Source of the DNA: Chondrus crispus
Taxonomy: Eukaryota; Rhodophyta; Florideophyceae; Gigartinales; Gigartinaceae
NCBI RefSeq assembly: GCF_000350225.1
Contig: NW_005178559.1
Location: 334,316-398,315, forward strand
Direction: 5' to 3'
DNA length: 64,000 bases
Shown here: one piece after another, positions 21,434 through 32,100 of the stretch
Numbering within the stretch: position 1 is the first letter of the stretch
Layout of the letters: each line of letters starts with the position of its first letter
Notes under the pieces: generated by a model
What the model was told of the DNA's origin: nothing
What the model saw: the letters and a program-made list of their open reading frames with translations, nothing else
Database searches by the model: none
Made by a program: the position numbers and the translations under genes

Positions 21434-22368
21434 ATTCTCTACTTGCTGTGGTAACGGAAAGGTATCTTTCCCACTGCACAGGCTCCCCCACCTTTTCTCA
21501 CGGCTATACTCACCGACACAGAGCCAAGAGATCGAAAGTTTCGTAACTCCCTGCGCACCTATAACAATGTTCTCTCTATAGCTTCTGCTGTGGCAAAGTG
21601 GGTAGCGAGGGGGCCTGGGGAGTCCAACTTCAACCCTACAATGACAATGAAGGGTCGAATCTATCACTACATGGGTCCTCTCTTGCCTTCAACTGGCCGC
21701 GATCCAGCGTTTCTGTCCGTTTATATTCATGACACAGACTACGCTGCACAGTCTCAGATCCGAGCAGGACGTGTTTGTCAACTGGATGAGGGAATTCTTA
21801 CCCAGCTCACTGCCATGCTGCATCGAGTTTACCCGTACGTGCAGACTTTCCAAAGTCTGAGAGAATGGGCTAACAATGACAATTCTCCGACGCCCTATCG
21901 CATGGTGATTCATGCTGATAGAAGGCCCGTTAGTGCACATGTTCGCCGATGCAACGGGCCTGAAACGTCGGAAGTGGCGGCACTGATTCCTGGGAATGAG
22001 GATGGAGAGATCAGTACACGAGACATTTCAGTCCGTAAACGTGGGCAGCTGAACAGCAATGGGAGTGAAGTTCTGGATACCGTCTCTGTGACGCATAGGT
22101 CGTATGACCTACTGATTTATGTGGTACTGTTTCCTTATGGGCAGGATGGATGGCATCCGGAGCTGAGACTTGCGCCCAGTGCTGCTTCTGCACCATCTAG
22201 TACTGCTCCACGTGGGCGCAACAAGTAACACCTTTCATGTTCTACACATGGAGACACTTCCAGAGACCGTCGGAGGTTAGCACAATTCTGCACGCACGCA
22301 GACTCTTTCAGCAGTAATTGGTCGACCAGTACTGCAAAATTGAGGCTGAGAGGCTATCGTATCTGCGG
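21434..22368 (+). pseudogene. Helitron copy A, Helitron-like N domain
   Basis: Resumes copy A after the transposon with FSTCCGNGKVSFPLHRL. One frameshift near 21505 leads to RDRKFRNSLRTYNNVLSIAS, then an open frame 21590-22228 with NFNPTMTMKGRIYHYMGPLL and PYRMVIHADRRP, parallel to copy B. The frame breaks again at about 22190 and the sequence stops at AERLSYLR (about 22368), where another insertion begins. Confidence 0.85.
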
Positions 22369-22997
22369 CGTAGTGCCCTGACACACCTCTTCTTTTCCGA
22401 GACACCTGTCCTCCGTCAGGACACCTGTCCCTGCGGACCCTACCACGCGTACCAACCGACACGTGTAACCCGGCCTCCAGGCCCTGGCTGACAGTGTCAA
22501 CCCCCCCACGTGTAATGGTTGTCATACCTCCCCACGAGGAGTTTCTCCGCCCGTCGCCGCCGTCGTTATAATTTAGTATTTTTAGTTTAATTAATTATAG
22601 CTCCGACGTCGGCGAGTATATAGCCGACGTCCGACCCGAAGTAAATCCTCACGAAGCTTTGGGTCTACAACTCGGGTTTCTGGAACGGAGTCGTAGCCTC
22701 GCGTGGGTCCCCGTCCTACGACGGTACCCTGCGACCCATCTGCGTCCCGATTCCCACCTATCCTCACCGCGCGCGTCGTCCGGCTACACACTGCCCTCCG
22801 TGCGACACCTGTCCATACCGCTCCGCCCCTCCTGGGCTCTACTTTCCCACTTTTTCCCTTTATTTCTCTACTGCGTTAGACGCCCGGACCCGTGCCGGTT
22901 ACCCCACGGGTGGTCTCTTGAATCATCCCCCGCGCCCCCCCGAACACGTGGTGCTCTAACTGAGGGGGATTTCCAATCCTCCCCTCAGTGCACTGTA
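22369..22997 (+). repeat. LTR-like 0.63-kb insertion in Helitron copy A
   Basis: Interrupts between codons for SYLR and YNQQ. The ends carry AGTG...CACT. The possible target duplication TGCGG (22364-22368) / TGCGT (22998-23002) has one mismatch. Inside: direct CACCTGTC repeats (about 22400-22430), CGAGTATATAGCCGAC as a core-promoter candidate (22612-22630) and pyrimidine-rich sequence. No coding. Most likely a solo LTR of a family different from LTR 1/2. Confidence 0.6.
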
Positions 22998-25747
22998 TGC
23001 GTTACAATCAACAAGCGCTATGTGCATCCGATTACACTTCTCTGCGACAGTCTCTTGGTGATTCTGGGCATGGTGAAGATGAGGCTGGTGCTGTGCGTGC
23101 TGGCCGATTGTTCATACTGTCTTCTACTCACATTGGGGGCGATAGATACATGAGACAGCAAATGCATGACATCATTTCGATATCTAATAAGATTGGGCAC
23201 CCTGATATCTTCCTCACAGTCACCTGCAATCCTAACTGGTCTGAGTTAAGTCGGGCTCTCCTTGGAGACCAGACGCCTCAGGATAGGCCCAATCTCTGTG
23301 GTCACGTGTTCCGACTCAAGCTTAATGCTTTGATGTCGTATGTCATTGACATAAAGCTCTTTGGAACAGTTGTCGCACATGTCCGTGTGATAGAGTTTCA
23401 GAAGCGAGGTCTGCGGCATGCGCACGCCATATTCTTTCTGGATGAGAGATCAAAAAATGATCTTCGGACGCCAGCCAATGTCGACAGCAATATCTCTGCC
23501 GAGATCATGCCTTCTTCTGAGGCGGAACTGCAAGAATTGGTCTTGAAACAAATCATTCATACCCCTTGCGGTTCTCAAAACAGACAAGCTACGTGCATGG
23601 GTGAACGGTTTTGCAGAAAGAGCTTCCGGAAGGACTTTAGCAGTGAGACCGGTCAATCCGAGAATGAATACTACATCACGTGCAAGAGGAGGAAACCCAT
23701 TCGAGGTGGCGTGTTTGTACATAGGCAGGTGAGGATTGGTAGAGCTCATCGAACGGTTACTCTTGACAACTCCTGGGCTGTCCCACGCAGCCCCAAGCTA
23801 CTCCGAATGTTTGCTTGCCATATTAATGTCGAATTGTGCGTGTCTCGCGTTAGTGGGATCAAGTATCTCTTCGAGTATGTGTGCAAGGGATCGGACATAG
23901 TAACAATGACTATTTTTGCTGAGAACGAACGGTACGATGAGATCAGTAATTTTCAAGATGCGAGATATGTGTCTGCATCCGAGGCTGTTTGGAGAATATT
24001 GCTGCTTGACATTGTTGATCGCAACCCGCCTGTAATGAGAGTGGATGTCCGCCTCGAGAATCACTACGCAGTAGTTTTAGAAGAGGGACGAGTTCGGGGG
24101 GCCTCAGCCCGTAACAGACCGGGACAAAGCTTGCGGAGTAGTTCAAGGCCAATGAAAATTATCCGGGAGCACGAAATATAAAATATGACGACTTTCCTAG
24201 ATACTTCACTTAGAAAAGATCCACAAAGACTTGGAAGCCACGGGCAAATATCAGGAAGAGGAACACTCAAGATGAGAACGACCTCTTCAACTTCAGTGGA
24301 CCTGGGTCGAATGTCATTGGTCGCATCTATACAGTCAGTCCACGAGAGAGCGAGAGGTATTTTCTCCGTTTGCTTCTCACGCAAGTACCAGGGATTATTT
24401 CTTTCCGGAATCTGCGCACCGTCGATGGTGTAGAGTGTGCCAGTTTCCGAGAGGCCAGCTGTAAGATGGGACTGCTAGCAGACGACGCAAAGTGGAGGCA
24501 CGCCATACGTGAGTCATTCCGTTCGTCGTTTGTGCCTCTATCCCGCGTGTTTGCTACTATCCTGGCATACTGCGAGCCTTCTGATCCACGTGCGCTCTGT
24601 AACGAGCATATGTCGTTATTCTTGACAGATATACGTGCACGCGCACGCGGGCCTGGGAACAGCTCCCGCCGACAACAATTCTCCAATGATGAACATGCTT
24701 TGTCGTTCGTTTTACTGGAGGTGATGGACGCGCTGCAGTCCATGAGTCGTTACAACCAGCTTGAGCCTATGGAAGACCATCCCCCGTTACACGAAGGGCC
24801 GTCTACGAACTCCGGTCATGTGAACACGGAAGCTCGAAAGCAACGACTTCAGCAAGCTCTTCCGCTCTTCAATGAAGGACAGAAGAATGCATTTCTTCGA
24901 ATCGTTGGTTCCATTCTTCCAGGCGTGTCCGTCCAAAGCTTGCAAGGGATACCTACTCCAACACTTGCCCCAAGCGCAGGTAGTTCTGCTTCACCTAACT
25001 CACGCGTTTTCTTGCTTGATTCTTCAGGTGGCACCGGAAAGACTTTCCCTACCAATGCTTTACAGAACGTGCTCACCATTCGTGCCAAAACTGCTTTACC
25101 TGTTGCTACGTCAACAGTAGCTGCGGTCCTACTCGATGGCTGCAGAACGGCGCATTCAGTGTTAAAGATTCCCATATCTATTCTGTGAGATAGTACGTGT
25201 AACATGTCGCCCAACTCCAAGTTAGGTCATGATATGAAGGGCGTCGACTTGATCATATGGGATGAGACCGTAATGAGCCATAGGTATTTTATAGAAGCCA
25301 TGGATTGCACCCTACGCGAGCTGACCGCCACCGAATTTCCTTTTGGCGGTACACACGTCCTGTTTTCTGGAGAGTTTCGCCAGATTTTTCCAGTCGTGCC
25401 GGGCGGGTCAAGAGTACAGACTGTCAATGCATGTGTCAGATCCTCGGTTCTCTTCCAAAGATCCAAGTCGCTCTCTTTGACAGAGAACATGACACTTTAA
25501 GCTCTCCGCCAAGATACGTCCGCAGGCCGCAAAGCTCTCCAGTTCCCACTAATTCTGCTTCAAGTTGGTGAGGGACGACTGCGAGGTCCAAAACAGCCCG
25601 ACATGATACGTCTTCCGACCTCTATGCGTACGGTTAGATCCATTTCAGACCTCTGTCGTTCCATCTTTGACGGAATTGCGACGAAGCACTCTGACATGGA
25701 TTTGTTTCCTTCTAGAGTCATCCTAGGAACCAAGAACAGTGGCTAAC
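22998..25747 (+). pseudogene. Helitron copy A, Rep and PIF1-type helicase domains, 3' truncated
   Basis: Rep domain open from 22988 to 24181, with HUH motif RHAHAIFFLD and the two-tyrosine motif KYLFEYVCKG intact. After a frameshift near 24080 the helicase follows: Walker A SGGTGKTF (about 25025), TAVAAVLLDG-like block, Walker B LIIWDE (about 25250), QIFPVVPGG. Stops at 25186-25188 and 25498-25500 break it. The sequence ends at RVILGTKNSG, where copy B continues with the end of the helicase, because the Ty3/gypsy LTR begins at 25748. Confidence 0.88.
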
Positions 25748-26116
25748 TAGTAATTAGTAGTTAATGGCACAAATTAGCCAATTTAGCACAGTAGCTGGTA
25801 TACAGTAAGTAACAGCTACTGTAGCGGGACAGGCGTCCTGGCGTCCCACTTAGGGGTTAAGACCGGGGGCACCTGCCCCGTTCCAGTAAACGGGAGGCAG
25901 ACTCGCCTCCCTTCCCTTTACGGCTAATTGCTATCCCGTTCCGGTCCGGATCTAACACCACCGACCAGCTGCACGTCACCGGCCACGTGAGCCTTCCCTC
26001 TTTTCGAGTCCTTCCGTACGGTTTGCGTTCGCGCGTGGGTTACCCAGCGGCGCGCGCTCCCTTACCTCTAAACCGCCTCGTTTCCGAGTGGTCGCGACGA
26101 AGGTAGTTATACCACA
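25748..26116 (+). repeat. 5' LTR of the Ty3/gypsy element
   Basis: Starts TAGTAATTAGTAG and ends ATACCACA. Aligns to 35184-35588 with few substitutions and one deletion of about 36 bp relative to the 3' LTR. The following TGGTACTCTTG (26120-26130) may be the tRNA primer-binding site. Confidence 0.85.
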
Positions 26117-26243
26117 TTTTGGTACTCTTGTGGAGGGTATAACTACAGAGGTTGAGCCCGCACTGGATCACCAGCGCGAGCAATTACCAATCGGATTGAA
26201 AGAGGTCGAAAATCACCGCGTCGATCGCCAGTGATCATCGACA

Positions 26244-27506
26244 ATGAACCGTGCGGATTCCGCCGGAGAAGATATTGTCTCCGGGCGAGCAAGTACCCGC
26301 AGTGGCAGGGGCACACAGCGCCCCTGGATCGACAATCCGGAAGCCCTGCTACGCCCGCCGTCTACCAGGGGCCACAAGACCCCTTCCGTTGCGGACACCA
26401 CCGCCGGGCTACCGGCTGGTAGGGGGAACCGCGTACAAGTACTGTACGACGCGTTACTCCCGCGACTGCAAACCTGGATGGAGGAATTCCTCGCTGAGGA
26501 ACTACCTCAGGTCTTCCAGGTTTGCCTCGACCGAACGGCACCAAGACTAGTGGCGGTGCATACGGACACCGCGCTCCGCGCCCTGCTGGGCGACAAGATC
26601 GCCCCCCTCGTACGCGACGAGGTGGTGGCAGCGCTCGCCGCGGAGGAGGACGAATCTCCGACCGCATTGGCTCTAAAGGGAGCTATTAGCTTCGCCGTGG
26701 CCATCCTTCTGGCCACGACATTTACCAAAACGGGAGGCGCGGTACCGCCGCCGGCGCCGCGCCGTGAAACCGTTCCGGACTCAAGCTTTAATATCGCTGA
26801 TCAGATCGGCGCCGTACCCGGCATTGATAGAATGGACCCTCACCCGGAGGGCAGAGCCATCTATCTCCTAACCGTCCACGGTGCAACAGGGAGGACCACA
26901 GAAAATGTCCTCCCCATACTCGCCGGTACGGGTGACCCCCGCGGGACGGACAACCGCCAGGGGCTCCCTGAGACAGAGAGTCGGGACCCGTACCGGTTGA
27001 GCAGAAGACGTGCACCCGGCATGCACAGAACCGAAGCAGAATACACCCGGTATTCCGACGCAGAAGACCCCCGTCACAGGACGGATGAAGACCGCGAGGG
27101 ACGCCGCTGGCGATACCGCGATAACCGCGAGGCACGCCACGGGCGATACCGCGATGCCGGAGGGGGAGGATACCCCTCCGATGATGACCCATCCGGTTTG
27201 GAAGACTCTCGCAGGCGGGGCCACAGGGCACGCCGCAATAGAAGCCGAGACCGGCACCGGCACGACCCGTCCGACTCGGAAGACTACCACACCGAGTCGG
27301 ATGAGGGGCTTCGTCGCTCGAGCAGACGCCGCCGGGCTGCCCCGACGAGCGATGAGCGATGGCCCACGGTAATCAGGCCCCTCAATGACCTGTTTACCAA
27401 GGCCGTCAACTACCAGACCTACCATCTGGAACGGCGTAGCTCGCGCTACGACTCCACAGTAGCGCGGCACATTAACCGTTACCGGAAAAACTGGACGTAC
27501 AGATGA
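26244..27506 (+). CDS. Ty3/gypsy ORF1, gag-associated
   Basis: 420 codons before the zinc-knuckle gag. The N-terminal half has an amphipathic stretch around FLAEELPQVFQVCLDR and a hydrophobic segment (ALKGAISFAVAILLATTF, about residues 150-170). The C-terminal half is Arg/Asp/Glu-rich (RYRDNREARHGRYRDAGGGG and RSRDRHRH), nucleic-acid binding in character. The stop overlaps the next start as ATGA (27503-27506). I do not recognise a family; it could be the N-terminal half of a split gag. Confidence 0.7.
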   Translation: MNRADSAGEDIVSGRASTRSGRGTQRPWIDNPEALLRPPSTRGHKTPSVADTTAGLPAGRGNRVQVLYDALLPRLQTWMEEFLAEELPQVFQVCLDRTAPRLVAVHTDTALRALLGDKIAPLVRDEVVAALAAEEDESPTALALKGAISFAVAILLATTFTKTGGAVPPPAPRRETVPDSSFNIADQIGAVPGIDRMDPHPEGRAIYLLTVHGATGRTTENVLPILAGTGDPRGTDNRQGLPETESRDPYRLSRRRAPGMHRTEAEYTRYSDAEDPRHRTDEDREGRRWRYRDNREARHGRYRDAGGGGYPSDDDPSGLEDSRRRGHRARRNRSRDRHRHDPSDSEDYHTESDEGLRRSSRRRRAAPTSDERWPTVIRPLNDLFTKAVNYQTYHLERRSSRYDSTVARHINRYRKNWTYR

Positions 27507-28693
27507 GGTCCCACACGTTCAGCGGTCAAGATCCGATTGCGGTATTGGGATTCCTCGCACGCCTCAAGATGGCGTGCGACCACAACGGGATCACCGAGGG
27601 AGCCGCGGTGTGGTGCTTCCAGTTCTACCTCACCGGTCAGGCTCACGCCCTACTCCAGTCCCGTCTCAATGGAAATACCATGGCGGTTGACGTGGAGCGG
27701 CGCGAACTGCTCAGGACGTACCCGCAGGTCGTCAACTTTTTGTTGCGTACCTATGCGACCGATGAGGTAATTTCCGAAGCGCTTGGTGACGTGACCTCCT
27801 TCCGTCAAAGTTCGAACATGACGGAAGAGGTCTACAGTAACTACCTCTGGGACAAGGCCCTCCGATGCGGTACGGTATTCTCCGACCGGCGGTCGAAGTC
27901 CCTATTCGTCGAGGGGTTACTTCCCGCCACGTGCGCGCAGGTCCGCAATTACCTCGCTACGCACCCGGATGTGGATTACCAATCCGTCGCTCACTATGCG
28001 CAAGCGATCGGGGAAATCAATCGGGCTTCCCGTCGACAGGGGATGTCCGCCATGGCGCACCGAGAACCGCCCAGAGCAGCTAGAAGATCTGACCGCACCA
28101 CAAGGACGAGGCCCGTGCTGTCGGTTGAGTCGGCATCCGACATCCCGACGGCTGGGGGATTTGCTGAAGAAGCAATCCTGGCCGTGACGGACCAAACCGC
28201 CACGCCGACCTCGATGAGCTCGCCACCGACGAGTTACTATCCGTCGCCGGCAGCTTCGACGGCGGGCGCCCCGGTTCCGCCCGCCAACCCTGGCGACGTG
28301 CGCACAGGACCGTACGGGAGGCAAGGGCAGGATCCACGCGTCCGGTTCTCCGGCGGGAGATTTCCCGGACCGCCACCGTGCCGATTCTGCCTGGACACCA
28401 CGCACCGACAAGAGAGGTGCTCCGTTGTTGCCGATGCGGGCCTGTGGGCCAAGCTTCTGGAGGCACGAGAGGCCAACTACCAGAAGCTACGCATCCGGCA
28501 AGGCCTCCGCCCGGGATCCCCATTCAACCGCCAGGGGCCGTCCGCTTGGCGAAACCAGCGTCAAACGGCCCCCGCGCGAGTCAACGTGGTCGAGGAACCG
28601 CACCTCGACCACACCGAGGATCCCGTGGCGCGAGCCGCGGATGAAACCCGCGAGGACTTGCTGCTGACGGGGGAAGCCGGGGAGGACACGTAG
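27503..28693 (+). CDS. gag: Ty3/gypsy gag (capsid with CCHC knuckle)
   Basis: 396 codons. The capsid-like region (FLARLKMACDHNG, WCFQFYLTGQAHALL, NYLWDKALRCG, FVEGLLPATCAQVR) matches retrotransposon gag layout. A CX2CX4HX4C knuckle, CRFCLDTTHRQERC, lies near residue 295. Start shares ATGA with the ORF1 stop, so translation may depend on reinitiation or frameshift. The frame ends before the protease, which lies in another frame. Confidence 0.85.
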   Translation: MRSHTFSGQDPIAVLGFLARLKMACDHNGITEGAAVWCFQFYLTGQAHALLQSRLNGNTMAVDVERRELLRTYPQVVNFLLRTYATDEVISEALGDVTSFRQSSNMTEEVYSNYLWDKALRCGTVFSDRRSKSLFVEGLLPATCAQVRNYLATHPDVDYQSVAHYAQAIGEINRASRRQGMSAMAHREPPRAARRSDRTTRTRPVLSVESASDIPTAGGFAEEAILAVTDQTATPTSMSSPPTSYYPSPAASTAGAPVPPANPGDVRTGPYGRQGQDPRVRFSGGRFPGPPPCRFCLDTTHRQERCSVVADAGLWAKLLEAREANYQKLRIRQGLRPGSPFNRQGPSAWRNQRQTAPARVNVVEEPHLDHTEDPVARAADETREDLLLTGEAGEDT

Positions 28694-28713
28694 AGGCGAC
28701 GACGTCTCTCCCC

Positions 28714-29150
28714 GTGCCCAGACTCAGAAGCTTAGGCATCCCCGATCCGGCTGCGCCAGTGGAAGCGCAGCCGGGTAACCGAACGGAAGTCCAGGCCATC
28801 TGCTTCTTCAAGAAGCAGAATTACAAGATCTCCGCGACGGTTGGTCAGAAGCAGGCGTTGATGGTCGCCATCACACCAGTGCTGGACTCAAGAGCCGGCC
28901 CGAACCTCATCCATTTACGGTGTGTCGCCGAGTCGTGGCGACCATCGATAAAACCGGTTCGGAGCCCAGCGCTCATCGACGCGTCAAAACCGCGCGATGA
29001 AGGCACTAGGGGAAATCCCCCTGCTCGTCCGAATCGGTGAGTTTGTGGCGCGCGTCCCGTTCCTGGTAGTCACGAGCCTCGCCGTGGACTGTATTCTCGG
29101 TACGACCTTCCTGGATCGCCATGTCAAGGCGATCCTCCCACCGCAACCGA
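28714..29150 (+). pseudogene. Ty3/gypsy protease region, damaged
   Basis: Reads VLDSRAGPNLIHL, the retropepsin active-site block with Arg in place of the first Gly of DSGAG. After ALIDAS the homologous frame is one base off: the rest (LLVRIGEFVARVPFLVV, CILGTTFLDRHV) belongs to the frame opened at 28997. One surplus A in the AAAA run at 28986-28989 would explain this. Either a programmed +1 shift or a disabling indel. Confidence 0.7.
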
Positions 29151-32100
29151 AGGTCGTGTTCCACGACGCGCCACCCGTGGCGTTAGTCGGATCAACCCCC
29201 TCGAGGCACGACCGCAAAATGTCCTCGAGGAGCACCGCGCAACAACTACCGCCGTCGGATAAACCCGAACGGAAGCAGGTGGCGTTCCCCGCCAACACAC
29301 CGTCACGGAAGATCCGCCTCGTCAGAGAGGTGACAATTCCCCCGATGACGCAGGCCATGGTGAGGGTCGCCACGCCGGTGGGGGGGCTGTGTTTTTTACA
29401 GAACTCTCCAAAAACCGCGCACAGGAATTTGACCCTCATGGCACAGGGGGTCGATGCTGCCCCCGAAAATCCGTTCTCGGTAATGCTCAGCAATTTTGGG
29501 CATCGCTCGGTTCACATCCCGAAGCATACCGTAGTCGGACTGGCTCTTCCGTCGCCCACTCACATCCTGACCCTTGGCGACTCGGCTGCGGAAGCGGGCG
29601 AAGCTAAGGAAGGCGAAGGGATATGTAATTCCAACCTCTCAACCGCAAAGGAGGGCGCGGAAGAAGCCGCTGACAACCGTATGGACAAGGGCGGGGCTGA
29701 ACAAGCCACGCCGCCCAAGGCGCACCTCGGGGCGGTTGGAACGGATAAACCCGAAGACACCGCCGCCCCTGAGGAGTACCCCAACGCCTGGCAGGGGGAT
29801 GTCCACATCGGTGCCGAGGACGAGGAGGTACGCTCGGAGATCCTCGAGGTACTGTCCGAATTCAAGGACATGTGGACTGGCCGGCTGGGAAAAATCGGGG
29901 CCACGAAGCACCGGATTGAGCTCAAGCCCGGTGCTCGCCCGATTTACCAGGCGCCTTACCGCGCCGGACCAACCGCACGGGAAAAAGAGAAAACGGAGAT
30001 CGACCGCATGCTCCGGGCAGGGGTAATCGAACCCGCCACGGCCGAATGGGCAAGCCCCGTGGTATTCGTCCCTAAAAAGAATGGTACCATGCGGTTCTGT
30101 GTCGACTACAGAAAGCTCAACGCAGTCACCGTTCGGGATTCCTATCCATTGCCGAGGATGAACGAGTTCATCGATTCCCTCGGCGACGCTACTGTCTTTA
30201 CCACGCTGGATTGCAACAGCGGGTATTGGCAAGTAGAAATCGCCGAAGAGGACCGCGACAAGACGACGTTCGCGTCGCATTGCGGGTTGTACCGTTTCCT
30301 CCGCATGCCGTTCGGTTTGAAGAACGCCCCCGCGACCTTTCAGCGGGCCGTCGACATCATACTGTCGCGGGTAAAATGGGAAACCGCTGTGGTCTACCTG
30401 GATGATGTTATCATCTACTCCAAGACCGTAACGGAACACGTCGCGCACGTCCGCGAGGTTCTACGCCTACTGCGGGACGCGGGCGTGTCGCTGAAGCTGT
30501 CGAAGTGCGCCTTCTTCGACACTTCGGTCACCTACCTGGGACACGTGATTCGACCAGGCAGGTTGGAGGTCGAGCGCCGCAACGTGGTCGCCATCGAGCG
30601 CGCTCGAACTCCCCAGAACCAAACGGAATTGCGGTCATTCTTAGGAATGTGCAATGTTTACCGCCGGTTCGTGAAGGGCTTCGCGAAAATAGCCGCTCCG
30701 CTAAATCGGAAGACGGGGAAAAATCAACCCTTCGAGTTTGAGGTTCTTACCGATGAGGAATACGAGGCGTTCGTGGAATTAAAGAAGCGCCTCGTGTCCC
30801 CACCGATCCTCGCTCTACCCCGTTACGGAAAGAAATACACCCTGGATACGGACGCTTGCGCGTACCAGGTCGGCTGTGCCCTATTACAGGAGCAGCCGAG
30901 CGGTGACCGCTTACCGATCGGTTATTGGAGCCGCGCCCTCACGGACGCGGAGAAGAACTACACCACTACCGAGAAGGAATGCCTTGCTGTCGTGTGGAGC
31001 ATCCTCACACTTCGACCATATCTATATGGGAACACTTTTGACCTCCGTACGGATCATGAGGCCCTCCGATGGGTCCTCAACCTGGCGGATAGCTCCGGCC
31101 GGCTAGCGCGCTGGCGTCTCCGCCTATCCGAGTACGACTACGACGTACAGTACCGACCGGGCATTAAGCACCAACTCGCGGATGGTGTATCACGCCTCCG
31201 AGTGGACGGCGCGACCGCCGAACCGGTTGACGACGAGGTCCCGTGTTTCGCGATGCAATGGCGAGAGGAGTACCATGACCCCCGCCAAGGTACCGTACAC
31301 TGGGAGACCCCCGTTGACCCGGGGAGAGCTGAGCACGCGTTCGCGGTTATTTCCGAAGAACGCGACGTCTCTTCCGTAAATGTGGAAGAGTTCCTGCGGG
31401 AACAGGCCGAGAACCCCTTCTGTAGGGCGGCCGCCGAGACCGTGGGGAACCCGGACTCGCGCTACGACGTCGACCGATATGGGTTCGTCGTCCGCAAGTC
31501 CCCTCTCGATGGGACCCTGCAGCGGGTTGTACCGAAACGGCTCAGGGCGAAGATATTGTACCTCGGCCATCATACCCGCCTGGCAGGACACCCGGGCGGT
31601 ACGAGGATGTACTATACCCTCCGGCGGGAATATTATTGGCCTCATATGGCGAATGACGCCTTCAGTACCGTACGGAATTGCGCGTCATGCGCTGCCACCC
31701 GGGGAACCCTGGTGAGGCACCAGAAGGATCTCAAGCTCTTCCCAGCGGCAGGACCGCTGGATTTCGTCGCAATGGACCTGCTCGGCCCTTTACCGAAGAC
31801 GGCGCACGGGAATCGCCACGTGCTCGTCATGACCGACCGGTTCACCAAACTGACGTGCAGTATCCCGTTACGGACCACCACCGCGTTGGTTGTGGCAAAC
31901 GCCTTCTTGGACAACTGGGTCTACGTATACGGCGCACCACGTTACGTGCTAACCGACAACGGACCGCAGTTCGCCGCCAAGTTCTTCGACGCGGTGTGTG
32001 ACCTCCTGGGGGTGAGGCATTACCTGACTACTGCCTATCACCCCCAGACGAATGGGCAAACCGAGCGGTTCAACCGTACTCTGGTACAGCGCCTCCGACA

